Part shown: positions 39,100 to 49,474 of the stretch, one piece after another
How the letters are laid out: each line of letters starts with the position of its first letter
Position numbering within the stretch: the first letter of the stretch is position 1
Source: Amaranthus tricolor
Taxonomy: Eukaryota > Streptophyta > Magnoliopsida > Caryophyllales > Amaranthaceae
Reading direction: 5' to 3'
Length of the DNA: 64,000 bases
Assembly: GCF_026212465.1 (NCBI RefSeq)
Contig: NC_080060.1
Location: forward strand, 22,457,106 to 22,521,105
The notes under the pieces: generated by a model
Databases searched by the model: none
Seen by the model: the letters and a program-made list of their open reading frames with translations, nothing else
What the model was told of the DNA's origin: nothing
Translations under genes and position numbers: made by a program

Positions 39100-39555
39100 A
39101 GGAAGTATCATATATGATTCCTAGAGACAAAATGAAAATTGAAAATGATCAATCAACCACAATAATCTTGATTGAAAAATCAATTATCGAAAGGATCAGG
39201 TACGCATTTTTTAAAGGTATATACTTTGGATGTTCTCATGATTGCATGATTATTTTGATCTGACGGTAGTAGCACAATATTACCATTTTTCTTTTTAAAC
39301 AACAATTTTTTTTCCCAGCAGTTCTTTTAAGTAGGAGTTGAATCTCAACGTACTCCATTTTCACAATTCAAAATCAATTGTCTTGATTTGATAACTGCCT
39401 CAACACGTCACTTCATCCAATATAATTACTCCCTCTCGTCCCATCTTTCATTTCATCTTCATTACCCTTTCCCTTTCACTCAACCCTAAACCGTCATTCC
39501 TTCCACTTCCCTTTCACTTCGTCATTTTCCTTTGCTTTTCTCTCTAAAAACTTCA
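39100..39555 (+). other. Spacer between pol and the extra ORF; candidate splice acceptor
   Basis: 456 bp without an open frame. Pol frame stops recur at once (TGA at 39115-39117), so readthrough of the single pol stop could not reach the next ORF. A long T-rich tract ending CCCAG at 39314-39318 is a good candidate 3' splice site, 237 bp before the next ATG. A C/T-rich leader (about 39420-39545) precedes that ATG. Confidence 0.45.
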
Positions 39556-41064
39556 ATGAAAACCAAGAATATGAAACCAAAAATGAAGCAACCTGTCCCT
39601 CTTCGAGTTATTTACCCACCTTCTCACACTCACAAACCTAAGTCTTCATCAAAGGAACCAGAGGACACCCCTATGTCTCCGCAAACAAGTGGTAAAAGAA
39701 CAAGAGAATCCAAGAAACCTTCAACCCACTCTACCAAGAAAATGAAGGTAACGCATTACTCAAATGCTGAAGAACTTTCTAAAGAAATGTCTGTAGGATT
39801 TGGTCTAGACAAAGAATGGTACGAATCTACAACCTTTCCTAAATTCCATGAAATTTTACAAACTCAAAAATGGGAATCACTTATGAGCGTATATAGCTGC
39901 AACCCCATTTACCCTGACATTATGCATGAGTTTATTTCTAATTTTGCTGTTCATGATGGAGTTTGTTCTAGTTCAATCAAAGATATTGATATTGAATTTG
40001 ATAGTCTGACTTTAGGAGAGTGGTTAGGTGTTCCTGCTACTGGTTTTGACGTTTATCATGTTGGGTCTAAGATTGCGTTTTCTGGAAGAGATGAAAAAGA
40101 TGTTTGGAGATGCTTGGGGGTTAGGCAAAAAAGGGGGAAAGTTAGTCACAATGTCCTGTCTCCTTTACATAAGTTGCTGTACAACATTGCTAGAAGGTTT
40201 ATCTTGCCACGAAACTCAAAACGTAGTGAGGTAAGTCTTCGAGATGCAACCCTGATATACTGTATGGTGAACAACATAAAGATTAATTTTCCTTCCTTGA
40301 TGATTTCTCATTTAAATGATTGTATAGCCAAACGTTGTATGGTTGGCTATGGTGGTTTGTTGTCATGGATTTTCTCAAAGTTTGGTGTTCCACTGGGTGA
40401 TTATAGTTTTCCTATGGGTCCCAGCAATATGATAGGTGCAAAATGTTTGAGTAATTTGCGCCTTAAATTAAATGAGGAAGGGATTCTTGAAAATATTGTG
40501 GAACAGATTGAGATTGATTCTGATAATGAGGAACAGGAGGAAGAGGGGAAGGAAAAGGAGGAACAGGAGGAAGAGGAAGAGAAGGAAGAGAAGGAACAGG
40601 AGAAAAAGGAAGAAGAGGAGAAGGAGGAACAGGAGAAAGAAGGGGATGGAGTTAAGGAACAGGAGGTTGTTCCTTCTGAGGAAGAAGACCAGGGGTTGGA
40701 ATCTAAGGTTTCTCTTGAAGAAGACTCTAGGGCTGAACCCAATAGTTTTCCCTCATCAAAGCCAACCACTCCACCAACTCATCATTTCACTCCACCACCA
40801 CCTTCACCAACACCAAGATCACCATCACCATCATTTCACAAACACAGCTTTGATCAGGCAACCGTTCCTACTGCTCCCTTATATTCCATTCTTCTCAAGC
40901 TTGATGATTTGCAGGATCGCTTCTTCAAATTTCAAGATGAGATCCGTGTTTCCCTAGCCTCTTTAGCTGACCAGATGACTCAGATGGAGGCTCGTCTTGG
41001 CGCTAAATTGGATACAGTTCAGGTGGAAACGGAATATGTTGATGAAGATGCTCCTGCTTCATAG
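39556..41064 (+). CDS. Extra (env-like) ORF of a SIRE-type element
   Basis: 502 codons from ATG 39556. An in-frame TTG 24 bp upstream is not used as the start. It lies between pol and the 3' LTR, where SIRE elements carry the ORF called env-like. Residues 1-65 are Lys/Arg/Ser/Pro-rich with nuclear-signal-like KR and KK clusters. Residues about 70-310 form a compact domain with LTLGEWLGVP and LIYCMVNNIKINFP, resembling the domain annotated in databases as putative plant transposon protein. Residues about 315-385 are almost all Glu/Lys/Gln. About 400-430 are Pro/Ser/Thr-rich. The C-terminus (about 442-490) is probably coiled coil. I see no signal peptide or membrane helix, so an envelope function is not supported by the sequence. 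Expression from a spliced RNA is possible. Confidence 0.85.
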   Translation: MKTKNMKPKMKQPVPLRVIYPPSHTHKPKSSSKEPEDTPMSPQTSGKRTRESKKPSTHSTKKMKVTHYSNAEELSKEMSVGFGLDKEWYESTTFPKFHEILQTQKWESLMSVYSCNPIYPDIMHEFISNFAVHDGVCSSSIKDIDIEFDSLTLGEWLGVPATGFDVYHVGSKIAFSGRDEKDVWRCLGVRQKRGKVSHNVLSPLHKLLYNIARRFILPRNSKRSEVSLRDATLIYCMVNNIKINFPSLMISHLNDCIAKRCMVGYGGLLSWIFSKFGVPLGDYSFPMGPSNMIGAKCLSNLRLKLNEEGILENIVEQIEIDSDNEEQEEEGKEKEEQEEEEEKEEKEQEKKEEEEKEEQEKEGDGVKEQEVVPSEEEDQGLESKVSLEEDSRAEPNSFPSSKPTTPPTHHFTPPPPSPTPRSPSPSFHKHSFDQATVPTAPLYSILLKLDDLQDRFFKFQDEIRVSLASLADQMTQMEARLGAKLDTVQVETEYVDEDAPAS

Positions 41065-41332
41065 TTTCCCTTTTATATTTTTCATTGCTGCTGTCTCTGT
41101 CTTTAAACAATTTCTTTCTTTTAGTACCAGCTGGGGTACACATCTTAAACATTGTTAACTTTGTTGAACCTTTTTACATATGCTACTAACTGTTAGGTTT
41201 GATTAGTCATTGCTTATCATGCTTGCATTCATTGTTATTGCTTTTTAATTTGTGCATCCTTATACTCTCTTTGACTATAACTATATGTTTAGTGCTGTGG
41301 TTTGATTGCTTATCTTCTTTTTGAATGATGTC

Positions 41333-41343
41333 AAAAGGGGGAA
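41333..41343 (+). other. Second polypurine tract
   Basis: AAAAGGGGGAA in the context GATGTC-AAAAGGGGGAA-TATTTGACAC. It resembles the true 3' tract (CATCATC-AAAAAGGGGGAA-TTTGTTGG) in core and flanks. It could prime an additional plus strand, or mark an old LTR boundary. It lies 465 bp before the 3' LTR. Confidence 0.5.
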
Positions 41344-41793
41344 TATTTGACACAAACTTAAATAATGCTTGAGCATGTTTAAGATCTAGTTAAATCTATT
41401 ATGTTGGACTTATGGATTAAAGTGCTGGTTTGTTTCTGATGTTTGGTTTCGGATGTTTGTGTTGATAGTTGTTGCTCATTAACACTGAAACTAGGTTTCT
41501 CATTGCATTAAGGATTAAGATACTGAATACTGATATTTCTGGTTAGTTGTTTGTTTATGCTAATTTCTTTTAGCTTATGGATAGCTCTGATTATGGATGA
41601 TTATGGATTAAATCTACATTTTTTTCTCATTGTTTGATTTTATGATGAAATAATATAAAGTTGTTGTTTTGATTATTTCTAGAGTAACGTATCATGATAT
41701 TTAGTTAAGAAGAGTAGGTTTGATCTCTAACATACTCTTCAACATTTGGTTTACTCTATTTTTTTTAAGTTTGTTTAAAAGTTTGTCATCATC

Positions 41794-41805
41794 AAAAAGG
41801 GGGAA
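41794..41805 (+). other. 3' polypurine tract
   Basis: AAAAAGGGGGAA followed by TT and the LTR start TGTTGG at 41808. This is the standard primer for plus-strand DNA synthesis, in the expected position. Confidence 0.93.
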
Positions 41806-42458
41806 TTTGTTGGACCTCTTGAGTTTTGATGATGACTACACTTTATTTGAGCAAACATGTTTTTAGAGATTCTGCAGGTCGATATCCGATTATGATTATG
41901 ATTATGATCGTTGATAGTACCTATGCCTTAGCTTATGGAAACGTACATGTCAAAAGGTTTCAAAAGAGGTTAGGAGAAGCATATCGCTTGGGATGTAAAA
42001 TGGAGACAGCAGATCTACTGTTCCCAAGTTGGATGTTCTAGCTAAACTGAAGTCTGGAGACAGCACACTGTTCCTGAGCTGAAGGTTGACTACGTTGACT
42101 AAAAATTCTGGTTATCATATTTTAATTATTATTTTTAGTTAATGTATTTTAAATTAAATTGTTGCAGTAATAATTTATTAAAGTTAATTGGCAAATCGTT
42201 TTTGTTAAAGAAAATGTATTCACGTTTTATTTGTTAAGATCCTTTATTTTAGGATCTATTTTTAATAAATCCTGGATTTGTTAAAAATAGAATTAACTAA
42301 CTTTGAATTGGTCTTAGCAAATCTTTTCAGCCGGTCTTTATTCCTAAAAATAAGCAAGCAATCATTCCCACTAAGATTAACCGTTTTCTAAATATAGCAT
42401 GAAGTTCCAGCCATTAATTTGGGGAACAGGAATTACTACTGAAAAAACTGCTACTTTA

Positions 42459-42492
42459 GGGAACAGCGGTTATTAAGGGAACAGCGGTTATT
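42459..42492 (+). promoter_or_regulatory. 18-bp-period tandem repeat in U3 (3' LTR)
   Basis: 3' LTR copy of the GGGAACAGCGGTTATT tandem repeat found at 33282-33315, with the same sequence. Confidence 0.55.
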
Positions 42493-42631
42493 GTTTATGT
42501 ACACGTGTGATTTGACTTAATCAAATCTTATGGAAATAACCGTGTGTTTGCTTAATCCACATTACTCCCATGATCTTTTGATAGTGGGATGATGGATTGG
42601 ATTATTCCACTTTCTTAGGAATATTATTTTC

Positions 42632-42638
42632 TATAAAT
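42632..42638 (+). promoter_or_regulatory. TATA-like box in 3' LTR
   Basis: TATAAAT, identical in context to 33455-33461. If active it could start transcripts reading out into the downstream satellite (+ strand). Confidence 0.45.
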
Positions 42639-42844
42639 TGCAAGATAATTCCGGTTTTTAAAGTGATGTGAAGTAATCCAACGTTTTGTGCTTGAGTGTT
42701 TTTCATACGTTTTTGTTGGATTTTACAAGAAATATTTTGTTCTTAAAATTGCCAATTAATTTATAATATTTTCTTGATGCAACTCTTTGATTTATTTTAG
42801 AGAATTTATATCCTTTTTGTAAGGGTTTTTGAGAGTTTATGTAA

Positions 42845-42989
42845 TTAGACTCGGGTGAGTCTAAGGGGGAAGTTAGATAGCTTTTAGTGAAGCTAGAGAG
42901 GATTAGCTTATTGTAAAGCTAAGTTTGTTGCTTTGAGTAAAGCAATTAGAGAGTGAAGAGTTGGCCTAGTTGTTTCGCTTCGAGTGAAG
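42845..42989 (+). other. Hairpin cluster in the 3' LTR
   Basis: 3' LTR copy of the five-hairpin block described at 33668-33812, with the same sequence. Confidence 0.7.
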
Positions 42990-43250
42990 TAAGGTGTTTA
43001 TTGTAATTGTAACTAATTGCCTTAAACATAGTGAAGTTGTTAGAAATCCCAAGTGGTCGTGGTTTTTCCTTTTGTTTAGGCCCAAAAGGTTTCCACGTAA
43101 AATCGTGTGTCTCTCTTATTATTTTGCTCTTAGTTTAAGCTTTATTTATTTTGAATAATTCCGCAAAAACAGGGCACAATCGCTTAAACTTGCAACAACA
43201 ACAATTCACCCCCCCTCTTGTTGCTGTTCCCGTTCCTAATTGAATCAACA

Positions 43251-43255
43251 TGGTA
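43251..43255 (+). repeat. Target site duplication, right copy (TGGTA)
   Basis: TGGTA directly follows the CAACA end of the 3' LTR and matches 32626-32630. The satellite resumes at once in the same T8-type monomer (TGGTAAGTTTCGGC). Confidence 0.96.
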
Positions 43256-45262
43256 AGTTTCGGCTTTATGGGTTTTTAAGATTTTTTGTCACTTTCGCGC
43301 ATAAAGTAGCTCAAACTTGGTTTGTTTTGCACGACACTTGGCACACAACACTATTTGTCATATATTATTATGTTGAAGTGGTTAGAATTGAAAATCCTAG
43401 TTATGTGCTAAAAATTACGTGTTAAGTTTCTATTTTAAGGGTTTTTAAGCGTTTTTGGAACTTTCGCTCGTAAAGTACCTAAAACTTTGTTTGTTTAACA
43501 CGAAACCTGGCACACAATACTATTTGGTATATATTGTTGTGTTGAAGTGGTTAGATTTTTAAATCACAGTCATATGCTAGTAATTACGTGCAAAGTTGCG
43601 ATATTAATGGTTTTTAAGCTTTTTTTTTACTTTCGTGCATAAAGCAGTTGAAACTTTGTTTTTTTTGGCACGAAACATGGCACGCAATACTATGTGGTAT
43701 ATATTATTGTGTTGAAGTGGTTATAAATGAAAATCATAGTCATATACTAGAAATTACGTGCTAAGTGGCGATTTTATGGGTTTTTATGCTTTTGTGGCAC
43801 TTTCGCGTATAAAGTAGCTCAAACTTGATTTGTTTTGCAAGAATCTTGGCACACAATACTATTTGGTATATTATTGTGTTGAAGTGGTTAGAATTGAAAA
43901 TCATAGTCATATGTTAGAAATTACGTGTTAAGTTGCGAATTTAAGGGTTTTTAAGCGTTTTTGACACTTTCGCGCATAAAGTAGCTCAAACTTGGTATGT
44001 TTTGCACGAAACTTGGCACACAACAAAATTTGGCATATATTATTTTTTTGAAGTGGTTATAATTGAAATTCATATTCATATGCTAAAATATACGTGTTAA
44101 GTTGCGATTTTAACGGTTTCTAAAAGTTTTTGGCACTTTCGAGCAAAAAGTAGCTCAAACTTGGTTTGTTTAGCACGAAACTTGGCACACAACACTATTT
44201 GGTATATATTATTGTGTTGAAGTGGTAAGAATTTAAAATCATAGTCATATGCTAGAAATTACGTGTTAAGTTGCTATTTTAAGGGTTTTTAAGCGTTTTT
44301 GGCACTTTCGCGCAAAAGTAGCTCAAACATGGTTGGTTTTGCACGAAACTTGGCACACAATACTATTTGGTAAAAATTATTGTGTTGAAATGCTTATAAT
44401 TGAAAATCATAGTCAGATGCGAGAAATTTCGTGCTAAGTTTCGATTTCATGGTTTCTTAAGCTTTTTTGGCAATTTCGCGCATAAAGTAGCTCAAACTTG
44501 GTTTGTTTTTCACGAAACTTGGCACACAACACTATTTGGTAAAGATTATTGTGTTGAAGTGTTTAGAATTGAAAATCATACTCATATGCTAGAAATTACG
44601 TGGTAAGTTTCAACTTTATGGGTTTTTAAGATTTTTTGTCACTTTCTCGCATAAAGTAGCTCAAACTTGGTTTCTTTTGCACGACACTTGGCACACAACA
44701 CTATTTGTCATATATTATTATGTTGAAGTGGTTAGAATTGAAAATCCTAGTTATATGCTAGAAATTAGGTGGTAAGTTTCGACTTTATGGGTTTTTAAGA
44801 TTTTTTGTCACTTTCGCGCATAAAGTAGCTCAAACTTGGTTTGTTTTGCACGACACTTGGCACACAACACTATTTGTCATATATTATTATGTTGAAGTGG
44901 TTAGAATTGAAAATCCTAGTTATATGCTAGAAATTACGTGGTAAGTTTCGACTTTATGGGTTTTTAAGATTTTTTGTCACTTTCGCGCATAAAGTAGCTC
45001 AAACTTGGTTTGTTTTGCACGACACTTGGCACACAACAATATTTGTCATATATTTTATGTTGAAGTGGTTAGAATTTAAAATCCTAGTTATATGCTAAAA
45101 ATTACGTGTTAAGTTGCGATTTTAAGGGTTTTTAAGCGTTTTTGGAACTTTCGCTCGTAAAGTACCTCAAACTTTGTTTGTTTTACACGAAACCTGGCAC
45201 ACAATACTATTTGGTATATATTGTTGTGTTGAAGTGGTTAGATTTTTAAATCACAGTCATAT
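43256..45262 (+). repeat. Satellite family 2, end of the interrupted T half-unit and one S half-unit
   Basis: The T half-unit opened at 31433 is completed here. With the element and one target duplication removed, its length is 1518 bp. An S half-unit of 10 monomers (1687 bp) follows from 43576. No gene is seen. Confidence 0.9.
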
Positions 45263-48200
45263 GCTAGTAATTACGTGCTAAGTTGCGATATTAATGGTTT
45301 TTAAGCTTTTTTGTCACTATCGTGCATAAAGTAGTTGAACCTTGGTTTTTTTTTTGTCATGAAACATGGCACACAATACTATGTGGTATATATTATTTTG
45401 TTGAAGTGGTAATAAATGAAAATCATAGTCATATACTAGAAATTACGTGCTAAGTTGCGATATTAATGGTTTTTAAGCTTTTTTGTCACTCACGCGCATA
45501 AAGTAAAACTTTGTTTGTTTTGCACGAATCATGGCACACAATACTATTTGGTATATTATTGTGTTGAAGTGGTTAGAATTGAAAATCATAGTCATATGCT
45601 AGAAATACGTGTTAAGTTGCGAATTTAAGGGTTTTTAAGCGTTTTTGACACTTTCGCGCATAAAGTAGCTCAAACTTGGTATGTTTTGCACGAATCTTGG
45701 CACACATCAAAATTTGGCATATATTATTTTATTGAAGTGGTTAGAATTGAAATTCATAGTCATATGCTAGAATATAAGTGTTATGTTGCGATTTTAACGG
45801 TTTTTAAAAGTTTTTGTCACTTTCGCGCATAAAGTAGCTCAAACTTGGATTGTTTTGCACGAAACTTGGCACACAACATTATGTGGTATATATTATTGTG
45901 TTGAAGTGGTAAGAATTTAAAATCATAGTTATATGCTAGAAATTACGTGGTAAGTTTCGGCTTTATGGGTTTTTAAGATTTTTTGTCACTTTCGCGCATA
46001 AAGTAGCTCAAACTTGGTTTGTTTTGCACGACACTTGGCACACAACACTATTTGTCATATATTATTATGTTGAAGTGGTTAGAATTGAAAATCCTAGTTA
46101 TGTGCTAAAAATTACGTGTTAAGTTTCTATTTTAAGGGTTTTTAAGCGTTTTTGGAACTTTCGCTCGTAAAGTACCTCAAACTTTGTTTGTTTAACACGA
46201 AACCTGGCACACAATACTATTTGGTATATATTGTTGTGTTGAAGTGGTTAGATTTTTAAATCACAGTCATATGCTAGTAATTACGTGCAAAGTTGCGATA
46301 TTAATGGTTTTTAAGCTTTTTTGTCACTCTCGCGCATAAAGTAAAACTTTGTTTGTTTTGCACGAATCTTGGCACACAATACTATTTGGTATATTATTGT
46401 GTTGAAGTGGTTAGAATTGAAAATCATAGTCATATGCTAGAAATACGTGTTAAGTTGCGAATTTAAGGGTTTTTAAGCGTTTTTGACACTTTCGCGCATA
46501 AAGTAGCTCAAACTTGGTATGTTTTGCACGAATCTTGGCACACATCAAAATTTGGCATATATTATTTTATTGAAGTGGTTAGAATTGAAATTCATAGTCA
46601 TATGCTAGAATATAAGTGTTATGTTGCGATTTTAACGGTTTTTAAAAGTTTTTGTCACTTTCGCGCATAAAGTAGCTCAAACTTGGATTGTTTTGCACGA
46701 AACTTGGCACACAACATTATGTGGTATATATTATTGTGTTGAAGTGGTAAGAATTTAAAATCATAGTCATATGCTAGAAATTACGTGTTAAGTGGCTATT
46801 TTAAGGGTTTTTAAGCGTTTTTGGCATATTCACGCATAAAGTAGCTCAAACATGGTTGGTTTTGCACGAAACTTGGCACACAATACTATTTGGTATAAAT
46901 TATTGTGTTGAAATGCTTATAATTGAAAATCATATTCAGATGCGAGAAATTTCGTGCTAAGTTTCGATTTCATGGTTTCTTAAGCTTTTTTGGCACTTTC
47001 GCGCATAAAGTATCTCAAACTTGGTTTGTTTTTCACGAAACTTGGCACACAACACTATTTGGTATATATTATTGTGTTGAAGTGTTTAGAATTGAAAATC
47101 ATACTCATATGCTAGAAATTACGTGGTAAGTTTCGACTTTATGGGTTTTTAAGATTTTTTGTCACTTTCGCGCATAAAGTAGCTAAAACTTGGTTTGTTT
47201 TGCACGACACTTGGCACACAACACTATTTGTCATATATTATTATGTTGAAGTGGTTAGAATTTAAATTCCTAGTTATATGCTAGAAATTACGTGGTAAGT
47301 TTCGGCTTTATGGGTTTTTAAGATTTTTTGTCACTTCCGCGCATAAAGTAGCTCAAACTTGGTTTGTTTTGCACGACACTTGGCACACAACACTATTTGT
47401 CATATATTATTATGTTGAAGTGGTTAGAATTGAAAATCCTAGTTATGTGCTAAAAATTACGTGTTAAGTTTCTATTTTAAGGGTTTTTAAGCGTTTTTGG
47501 AACTTTCGCTCGTAAAGTACCTCAAACTTTGTTTGTTTAACACGAAACCTGGCACACAATACTATTTGGTATATATTGTTGTGTTGAAGTGGTTAGATTT
47601 TTAAATCACAGTCATATGCTAGTAATTACGTGCAAAGTTGCGATATTAATGGTTTTTAAGCTTTTTTTTTTACTTTCGTGCATAAAGTAGTTGAAACTTT
47701 GTTTTTTTTGGCACGAAACATGGCACGCAATACTATGTGGTATATATATTGTGTTGAAGTGGTTAAAAATGAAAATCATAGTCATATACTAGAAATTACG
47801 TGCTAAGTGGCGATTTTATGGGTTTTTATGCTTTTGTGGCACTTTCGCGTATAAAGTAGCTCAAACTTGGTTTGTTTTGCAAGAATATTGGCACACAATA
47901 CTATTTGGTATATTATTGTGTTGAAGTGGTTAGAATTGAAAATCATAGTCATATGTTAGAAATTACGTGTTAAGTTGCGAATTTAAGGGTTTTTAAGCGT
48001 TTTTGACACTTTCGCGCATAAAGTAGCTCAAACTTGGTATGTTTTGCACGAAACTTGGCACACAACAAAATTTGGCATATATTATTTTTTTGAAGTGGTT
48101 ATAATTGAAATTCATATTCATATGCTAAAATATACGTGTTAAGTTGCGATTTTAACGGTTTCTAAAAGTTTTTGGCACTTTCGAGCAAAAAGTAGCTCAA

Positions 48201-49474
48201 ACTTGGTTTGTTTAGCACGAAACTTGGCACACAACACTATTTGGTATATATTATTGTGTTGAAGTGGTAAGAATTTTAAATCATAGTCATATGCTAGAAA
48301 TTACGTGTTAAGTTGCTATTTTAAGGGTTTTTAAGCGTTTTTGGCACTTTCGCGCAAAAGTAGCTCAAACATGGTTGGTTTTGCACGAAACTTGGCACAC
48401 AATACTATTTGGTAAAAATTATTGTGTTGAAATGCTTATAATTGAAAATCATAGTCAGATGCGAGAAATTTCGTGCTAAGTTTCGATTTCATGGTTTCTT
48501 AAGCTTTTTTGGCACTTACGCGCATAAAGTAGCTCAAACTTGGTTTGTTTATCACGAAACTTGGCACACAACACTATTTGGTAAAGATTATTGTGTTGAA
48601 GTGTTTAGAATTGAAAATCATACTCATATGCTAGAAATTACGTGGTAAGTTTCAACTTTATGGGTTTTTAAGATTTTTTTTCACTTTCTCGCATAAAGAA
48701 GCTCAAACTTGGTTTGTTTTGCACGACACTTGGCACACAACACTATTTGTCATATATTATTATGTTGAAGTGGTTAGAATTGAAAATCCTAGTTATATGC
48801 TAGAAATTAGGTGGTAAGTTTCGACTTTATGGGTTTTTAAGATTTTTTGTCACTTTCGCGCATAAAGTAGCTCAAACTTGGTTTGTTTTGCACGACACTT
48901 GGCACACAACACTATTTGTCATATATTATTATGTTGAAGTGGTTAGAATTGAAAATCATAGTTATATGCTAGAAATTAGGTGGTAAGTTTCGACTTTATG
49001 GGTTTTTAAGATTTTTTGTCACTTTCGCGCATAAAGTAGCTAAAACTTGGTTTGTTTTGCACGACACTTGGCACACAACACTATTTGTCATATATTATTA
49101 TGTTGAAGTGGTTAGAATTTAAATTCCTAGTTATATGCTAGAAATTACGTGGTAAGTTTCGGCTTTATGGGTTTTTAAGATTTTTTGTCACTTTCGCGCA
49201 TAAAGTAGCTCAAACTTGGTTTGTTTTGCACGACACTTGGCACACAACACTATTTGTCATATATTATTATGTTGAAGTGGTTAGAATTGAAAATCCTAGT
49301 TATGTGCTAAAAATTACGTGTTAAGTTTCTATTTTAAGGGTTTTTAAGCGTTTTTGGAACTTTCGCTCGTAAAGTACCTCAAACTTTGTTTGTTTAACAC
49401 GAAACCTGGCACACAATACTATTTGGTATATATTGTTGTGTTGAAGTGGTTAGATTTTTAAATCACAGTCATAT
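45263..49474 (+). repeat. 25-monomer satellite block, copy 1
   Basis: 4212 bp made of 6 monomers (45263-46272), 8 monomers (46273-47618) and 11 monomers (47619-49474). The first part is T1-T4 followed by a T5/T8 chimera (junction near 45930) and T9. The second opens with an S1/T2 chimera: it begins GTGCAAAG like S1 but continues GTCACTCTCGCGC like T2. The third is an S half-unit that passes through an S8/T7 chimera near 48960-49040 into T8-T9. Rare variants shared with copy 2 include TATATATATTGTG near 47741 and CTTACGCGC near 48516. Confidence 0.85.

Larger units (their letters stand above)
41065..41807 (+). other. 3' untranslated region before the 3' LTR
   Basis: 743 bp, T-rich, with no open frame of note. 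It contains a second polypurine-like tract at 41333-41343 and ends in the 3' polypurine tract. Long spacers here are usual for this lineage. Confidence 0.7.
32631..43250 (+). mobile_element. Ty1/copia LTR retrotransposon, SIRE/Maximus-like, complete with both LTRs
   Basis: A 10,620-bp element with 1443-bp LTRs ending in the inverted repeat TGTTG...CAACA, flanked by TGGTA duplications. Internal order is primer binding site, Gag, protease, integrase, reverse transcriptase, RNase H, an extra ORF, and polypurine tract. Integrase before reverse transcriptase defines Ty1/copia. Long LTRs, two CCHC knuckles in Gag and a large ORF between pol and the 3' LTR point to the SIRE (Maximus) lineage. The LTRs differ at one position found by eye (G at 32705, A at 41882), so insertion is recent. 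Gag-pol is broken at about 34843-34848, 35933-35939 and 36302-36307, so this copy probably cannot make its own complete Gag-Pol. Removing the element and one duplication restores the interrupted T half-unit to 1518 bp. Confidence 0.97.
41808..43250 (+). repeat. 3' LTR
   Basis: 1443 bp, the same length as the 5' LTR. The only difference I found is A at 41882 against G at 32705. It carries the same U3 tandem repeat (42459-42492), TATA-like box (42632-42638) and hairpin cluster (42845-42989). In this position it would provide the polyadenylation signal of the genomic RNA. AATAAA occurs at 42264-42269, but upstream of the TATA-like box, so the functional signal is probably a looser AT-rich one further right. 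Confidence 0.97.

Noticed and set aside
40472..40957. 161-codon Arg/Lys-rich frame overlapping the extra ORF
   Set aside because: It is the shifted reading of the Glu/Lys repeat and begins inside the larger ORF, which has the better start and domain.
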